Assembly (NCBI RefSeq): GCF_017355205.1
Contig: NZ_JADIJK010000011.1
Location: 62,001-126,000 of the forward strand
Length of the DNA stretch: 64,000 nt
Source: Bacillus sp. SD088
Lineage (GTDB): Bacteria; Bacillota; Bacilli; Bacillales; Bacillaceae_C
Direction: 5' to 3'
The notes under the pieces: generated by a model
Seen by the model: only the letters and a program-made list of their open reading frames with translations
Database searches by the model: none
What the model was told of the DNA's origin: nothing
Position numbers and translations under genes: made by a program
Part shown: positions 60,429 through 64,000 of the stretch, in pieces
Layout of the letters: every line of letters begins with the position of its first letter
How positions within the stretch are numbered: position 1 is the stretch's first letter

Positions 60429-62426
60429 ATGGAAAGAAAACAAGGAATGAAACCTGAAGATTTATACGAATTGAAAACAGTGGCAGATCCACAATTTTCA
60501 CCAAATGGAGAAGAAGTGGTCTATATTGAGACTTATATAGATAAGGAAAAAGATGATTATGTCTCCAATCTTTTTTACATGCATTTAGATGAAAAGAAAC
60601 CCATACAATGGACCTTTGGCCAAGGCAAAAACTCTTCACCTGTGTGGTCTCCAGATGGAAAACAGCTTGCTTTTGTTTCTTCTCGAGACGGTAAGCCACA
60701 AATCTATATCCTTTCTAAAAATGGCGGAGAAGCCCGGCAAGTTACCTTCTCTAAAAATGGGGCAACAAATCCAGTCTGGTCTCCATGTGGGAAAAAATTA
60801 GCTTTCTCAGCAAAAATCAAACAAGATGAGACGGTTCATGATCGTCCAGAGAAAGAGAAAAAAGATAAGGATATAAAACCACTGATTGTTGAGAAAATGA
60901 AATATAAATCCGATTCAGGTGGCTTTCTTGATGTAGAGCTAATTACACAGATTGCTGTTGTCGAGTTGGAGCGAAATCAGCTTGAAGCATTAACAAACAA
61001 AACATATGATTGTTATTTAGAAGCATGGTCACCAGATGGAAAATACATATCCTATACAGCTAATGCGGCAGAAGACACTGATTTTTCCTTTGTAAGTGAT
61101 CTCTTTTTACTTGAATTGGAGACGAAACAAAGCAAAAATATAACAGCTGAAATAGGTAGCTTTTCCCAGTCTTCATGGTCACCGAACAGTCGTTATGTGG
61201 CTTACGTAGGAAGCGAACGTGAATATGAAAATGCTACACAAGCAAAACTATGGATATATGATGTGGAGAAAGAAACAAAGATTTGCCTTACGGAAGCGCT
61301 CGATGCACCAGTTGGTGATTTTATTGTCGGTGATTTCTTACAAGGTGTTGTGTCTCCACGTGTTCAATGGTTAAATGATAATCAAAGTTTTTATTTTCAA
61401 GTAACCGATCATGGAAACACGATGATCTATTTCGGGAATGTTTCTGGAGAAATGTATCCCGCACTTAATGACGATGAACATGTATATGGTTTTTCTCTTA
61501 ATACGAAGAACGATACGGCAGTTGCCTGTATTAGCTCACCGACTGAACCTAGTGATCTGTATTATGTATATTTGCAGACAGGAAAGAAAGAGCAGCTTAC
61601 AGCGATAAATAAGGAGTTTTTAGCGACAAGAGCATTATCTTCTCCTGAGAGGATTGAATTTCCAGGAAAAGATGGTTGGAATGTCCATGGGTGGATTATG
61701 AAACCAGTCCATTTTCAGGAGGGAAAAAAATATCCAACAATTTTAGAAATTCATGGCGGTCCCCATGCTATGTATGGGAATACTTATTTTAATGAGTTTC
61801 AAACACTTGCATCTGAGGAATATGTAGTACTATATGTCAATCCTCGTGGAAGTCATGGCTATGGACAAGAATTCGTCAATGCTGTTCGTGGAGATTATGG
61901 TGGGGGAGATTATGAGGATTTAATGGCTGCTATGGATTTTGCCCTTCGTTCCTTTGAATATATTGATCAAGAACTGCTTGGCGTGACGGGGGGCAGTTAC
62001 GGTGGATTTATGACTAATTGGATTGTAGGGCATACAGATCGTTTTAAAGCAGCTGTTACCCAAAGGTCGATTTGTAATTGGATGAGTTTTTATGGTGTTA
62101 GTGATATCGGCTATTACTTCACTGAATGGCAGATCTTAGCTGACCTAGAAGAAATAGATACGTTATGGAACCATTCCCCGCTCAAATATGTAAAACATGT
62201 ACAGACACCACTATTAATTTTACATAGTGAACAAGATTATCGTTGTCCGATTGAACAAGGAGAACAATTATTTATTGCATTAAAGAAGAGCGGTAAAAAG
62301 ACGAAGTTTATTCGTTTTCCTGAATCCAATCATGAATTATCACGGAGTGGAAAACCAGATTTTCGCGTCAAACGTTTAGAGTATATCCGTGACTGGTTTG
62401 CAGAATATTTAGTGCCGATTTCCTAA
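60429..62426 (+). CDS. S9 family prolyl oligopeptidase-type peptidase (YuxL-like)
   Basis: A 665-residue serine peptidase. The N-terminal two thirds form a beta-propeller with TolB-like repeats (PQFSPNGEEVVYIE, PVWSPDGKQLAFVSSRDGK, EAWSPDGKYISY). The hydrolase domain has LEIHGGPHAMYG, the nucleophile GVTGGSYGGFMTNW (Ser), HSEQDYRCPIEQGE (Asp) and FPESNHELSRSG (His). Such enzymes cleave peptides or acylated amino-terminal residues in the cytosol. ATG 60429 follows AAAGGGAGTG. The closest remembered relative is B. subtilis YuxL. Confidence 0.93.
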   Translation: MERKQGMKPEDLYELKTVADPQFSPNGEEVVYIETYIDKEKDDYVSNLFYMHLDEKKPIQWTFGQGKNSSPVWSPDGKQLAFVSSRDGKPQIYILSKNGGEARQVTFSKNGATNPVWSPCGKKLAFSAKIKQDETVHDRPEKEKKDKDIKPLIVEKMKYKSDSGGFLDVELITQIAVVELERNQLEALTNKTYDCYLEAWSPDGKYISYTANAAEDTDFSFVSDLFLLELETKQSKNITAEIGSFSQSSWSPNSRYVAYVGSEREYENATQAKLWIYDVEKETKICLTEALDAPVGDFIVGDFLQGVVSPRVQWLNDNQSFYFQVTDHGNTMIYFGNVSGEMYPALNDDEHVYGFSLNTKNDTAVACISSPTEPSDLYYVYLQTGKKEQLTAINKEFLATRALSSPERIEFPGKDGWNVHGWIMKPVHFQEGKKYPTILEIHGGPHAMYGNTYFNEFQTLASEEYVVLYVNPRGSHGYGQEFVNAVRGDYGGGDYEDLMAAMDFALRSFEYIDQELLGVTGGSYGGFMTNWIVGHTDRFKAAVTQRSICNWMSFYGVSDIGYYFTEWQILADLEEIDTLWNHSPLKYVKHVQTPLLILHSEQDYRCPIEQGEQLFIALKKSGKKTKFIRFPESNHELSRSGKPDFRVKRLEYIRDWFAEYLVPIS

Positions 62427-62623
62427 TGGCTGCTTCACTGCAAAATTCCAGTTGCTCGCATATCCATACTTGTTTTCGAGGTGGAACACCGGATGACTTT
62501 CGGTGTTCCTAAGGTAAGAATCATTACGAACTGCACATACATACCTTAACTTTTAAGAGCAGATTTTTTTTGATATAATCTCTAGTAGAATATCTTGCAT
62601 AATGGATCGAGGAATAACAAATT

Positions 62624-63232
62624 ATGGACTTTCATTCGTTTAAAGACTGGTTCACATTGGAAAATATTACGGATTTGATTGACCAATATCGCTCATTTGG
62701 GCCATTACCAGGAATTTTATTGCCATTACTTGAAGCGTTCCTGCCTTTTTTGCCTTTGTTTCTTTTTGTATTAGCGAATGCAAATGCTTTTGGACTAGGG
62801 TTAGGATTTCTATATTCTTGGATTGGTGCCTCGGTTGGCGCACTTCTCGTTTTTCTGCTTGTTCGAAGATATGGAGATACTCGTATATTTCGCTTTTTAT
62901 TAAAACGAAAAAAAATCCAAAGTTTAACAATGTGGTTGGAGAAAAAAGGATTTGGTCCTTTATTTCTTTTATTATGCTTTCCATTCACCCCTTCAGCTAT
63001 TGTAAATATTGTAGCAGGGATATCAAAGATTAGTGTTTACCAATATATGATCGCCGTTATTGGTGGAAAAGCAGTGATGATTTTCATATTAAGTTTTATT
63101 GGGTATGATATTATCTCATTAATTACCCAACCGATTCGGACGGCTATTGTGCTTGTAATCATCACGATCCTTTGGTTTATCGGCAAACAAATTGAAAGTA
63201 AAATTGTCGATAAGGTACAAGAGCGAGGGTAA
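62624..63232 (+). CDS. yhjE: TVP38/TMEM64 (DedA-like) membrane protein YhjE
   Basis: A 202-residue membrane protein with about five segments. The VTT/SNARE-associated domain text is FLFVLANANAFGLGLGFLYSWIGASVGALLVFLLVRRYGD, with re-entrant parts FGPLFLLLCFPFTPSAIVNIVAGISKIS. Probably moves lipids or lipid carriers across membranes, inferred from the wider family. Located before addB as in Bacillus relatives. The ribosome binding site GAGGA is modest. Confidence 0.86.
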   Translation: MDFHSFKDWFTLENITDLIDQYRSFGPLPGILLPLLEAFLPFLPLFLFVLANANAFGLGLGFLYSWIGASVGALLVFLLVRRYGDTRIFRFLLKRKKIQSLTMWLEKKGFGPLFLLLCFPFTPSAIVNIVAGISKISVYQYMIAVIGGKAVMIFILSFIGYDIISLITQPIRTAIVLVIITILWFIGKQIESKIVDKVQERG

Positions 63233-63263
63233 AAATAAAAGAAAGTTACATAAAAATCATGCT

Positions 63264-63294
63264 AAAGTTACCTGTATACAGGTAACTTTTTTTG
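63264..63294 (+). terminator. Terminator of yhjE
   Basis: AAAGTTACCTG and CAGGTAACTTT, 11-bp stem with a TATA loop, followed by T run. Confidence 0.94.
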
Positions 63295-63312
63295 AGAGAT
63301 AAGAAACTATAA

Positions 63313-63449
63313 ATTTTGGCTAGTGTTTTGATCTAGCTCCAGCGCCTAGCCCCTCGAGGTCAAATAACCTGAGCCAATAAAAGTCAAAATCGGACTTTTT
63401 TTGTCAGAACATTTGCTTGTCGGGGCTGAGCAAGACGCTTGCGCTTTTA
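63313..63449. repeat. Family C interspersed repeat, copy 2 (short)
   Basis: Near-identical to the outer and central parts of the copy at 57053 (ttttggctagtgttttgatc, tagctccagcgcctagcccc, aacctgagccaataaaagtc, gcgcttttat) but lacking its four AGGA-loop modules. Comparison shows the modules are insertions or removable parts. Confidence 0.87.
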
Positions 63450-63530
63450 TTATAGGAATATATGTTCTTTATGTTATAATAAAATTATTAAAGTAATTAT
63501 ACCCTCCATAAATAAAAGGAGTTGGAATAG

Positions 63531-64000
63531 ATGTCTTTTCGATTTGTAATTGGGCGTTCAGGAACTGGAAAAACGACCATGTTTTTAAATGAAATAAAAG
63601 AGAAATTGGAAAATGAACCAAACGGACATCCGATTTTATATATTGTTCCAGAACAAATGACCTTTTTGTCCGAAACCCAGCTAATCCATACATCTGGCAT
63701 TTCCGGGATGATCCGTGCTCAAGTGTATAGCTTAACAAGACTCGCTTGGCGTGTTCTACAGGAAACAGGTGGAGCAGGACGGAATCGGATTACGAGTACA
63801 GGTATAAATATGTTCATTCGTAAAATTGTTGAAGATCATAAAGAAGAGCTAAAGCTATTTAAGAAAGCTTCGGATAAAACGGGATTTATTCAGCAAATCG
63901 AAACAGCGTTAACTGAATTTCAGCATTATTGTATTACACCTGAAGAACTGGCTGAGAAAAAAACAGACTTAGCATTCGGAGCCGCAACACGGGTGCTTGC
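63531..64000 (+). CDS. addB: ATP-dependent helicase/nuclease subunit AddB (N-terminal part; cut by window edge)
   Basis: The open frame starts at ATG 63531 with AAGGAG upstream and runs off the window. MSFRFVIGRSGTGKTTMF contains the Walker A motif GRSGTGKT, followed by YIVPEQMTFLSE, the N-terminal signature of AddB. With AddA it forms the Chi-recognising nuclease that starts double-strand break repair. Only 156 codons are visible, but the match is clear. The full gene should be about 1150 codons. Confidence 0.94.
   Translation, partial: MSFRFVIGRSGTGKTTMFLNEIKEKLENEPNGHPILYIVPEQMTFLSETQLIHTSGISGMIRAQVYSLTRLAWRVLQETGGAGRNRITSTGINMFIRKIVEDHKEELKLFKKASDKTGFIQQIETALTEFQHYCITPEELAEKKTDLAFGAATRVL

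Noticed and set aside
62482-62508. GGAACACC/GGTGTTCC hairpin before yhjE as terminator or riboswitch
   Set aside because: No T run after it and no known riboswitch motif; left unannotated as a feature.

Overview
The window is 64 kb of low-GC DNA from a spore-forming member of the Bacillaceae. Spore genes are present (an alpha/beta-type SASP, SpoVR, YhaL, two YjcZ-type micro-proteins), Shine-Dalgarno sites are strong AGGAGG-type, and gene order follows the Bacillus subtilis yhc-yhd-yhe-yha-hem-yhf-comK-yhjE-addB backbone. I cannot name the species. No phage, plasmid or transposase gene was seen.

Layout. 1-8.8 kb: phosphate transporter (partial) with its DUF47 partner, an RluA pseudouridine synthase and YhcU, a cupin, the YhcYZ-type two-component system, Azr, YhdB and SpoVR. 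9-15.2 kb: an M19 dipeptidase, topoisomerase III, and a T-box-controlled archaeal-type valyl-tRNA synthetase gene broken by two frameshifts. 15.5-24.3 kb: YjcZ, a soluble histidine kinase, a class A PBP, fumC, a SASP gene with a tRNA-like sequence just upstream, the shared sugar-ABC ATPase MsmX/UgpC and a PucR-type regulator. 24.6-45 kb: the yheE-yheB-yheA-yhaX-yhaO-yhaN-yhaM-yhaL-prsA-DUF3267-yhaI-hpr-yhaH-trpP-hit-ecsAB block, then bdhA and yhaA. trpP carries a recognisable TRAP-type NAG-repeat site over its ribosome binding site, and a candidate structured RNA lies between hit and ecsA. 45-51 kb: a betaine transporter, heme monooxygenase HmoB and hemEHY. 51-64 kb: a Sco lipoprotein, a large membrane-anchored protein with a possible papain-like triad, yhfH, yhfI, lplJ, an M48 protease, an IDEAL protein, comK, an S9 peptidase, YhjE and the start of addB.

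The accessory content is mostly intergenic: at least four families of interspersed repeats without coding capacity. Family A (copies near 0.9, 4.1, 17.0, 24.3 and 40.5 kb; short relatives at 33.9 and 36.5 kb) is a string of hairpins. Family B (2.3, 5.5, 8.9, 19.5, 32.4, 38.5, 60.3 kb) has terminal inverted repeats of the TGTTCAAAAAG type. Family C (23.2, 57.1, 63.3 kb) carries the 'tagctccagcgcctagcccc' sequence. Family D (26.9, 37.8, 59.9 kb) has GGCTGGGACATAA-type ends. Families A, B and C share small hairpin modules whose loop (AGGA) and flanks are constant while the stem bases vary from copy to copy with compensating changes on both arms. This is the strongest unexplained signal in the window.

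Functionally the region mixes housekeeping (heme synthesis, lipoylation, secretion via PrsA and EcsAB, DNA repair and RNA turnover via YhaONM and AddB), transition-state and competence control (Hpr, ComK) and sporulation. All function calls rest on reading the translated sequence and remembered family features; no database search was run.
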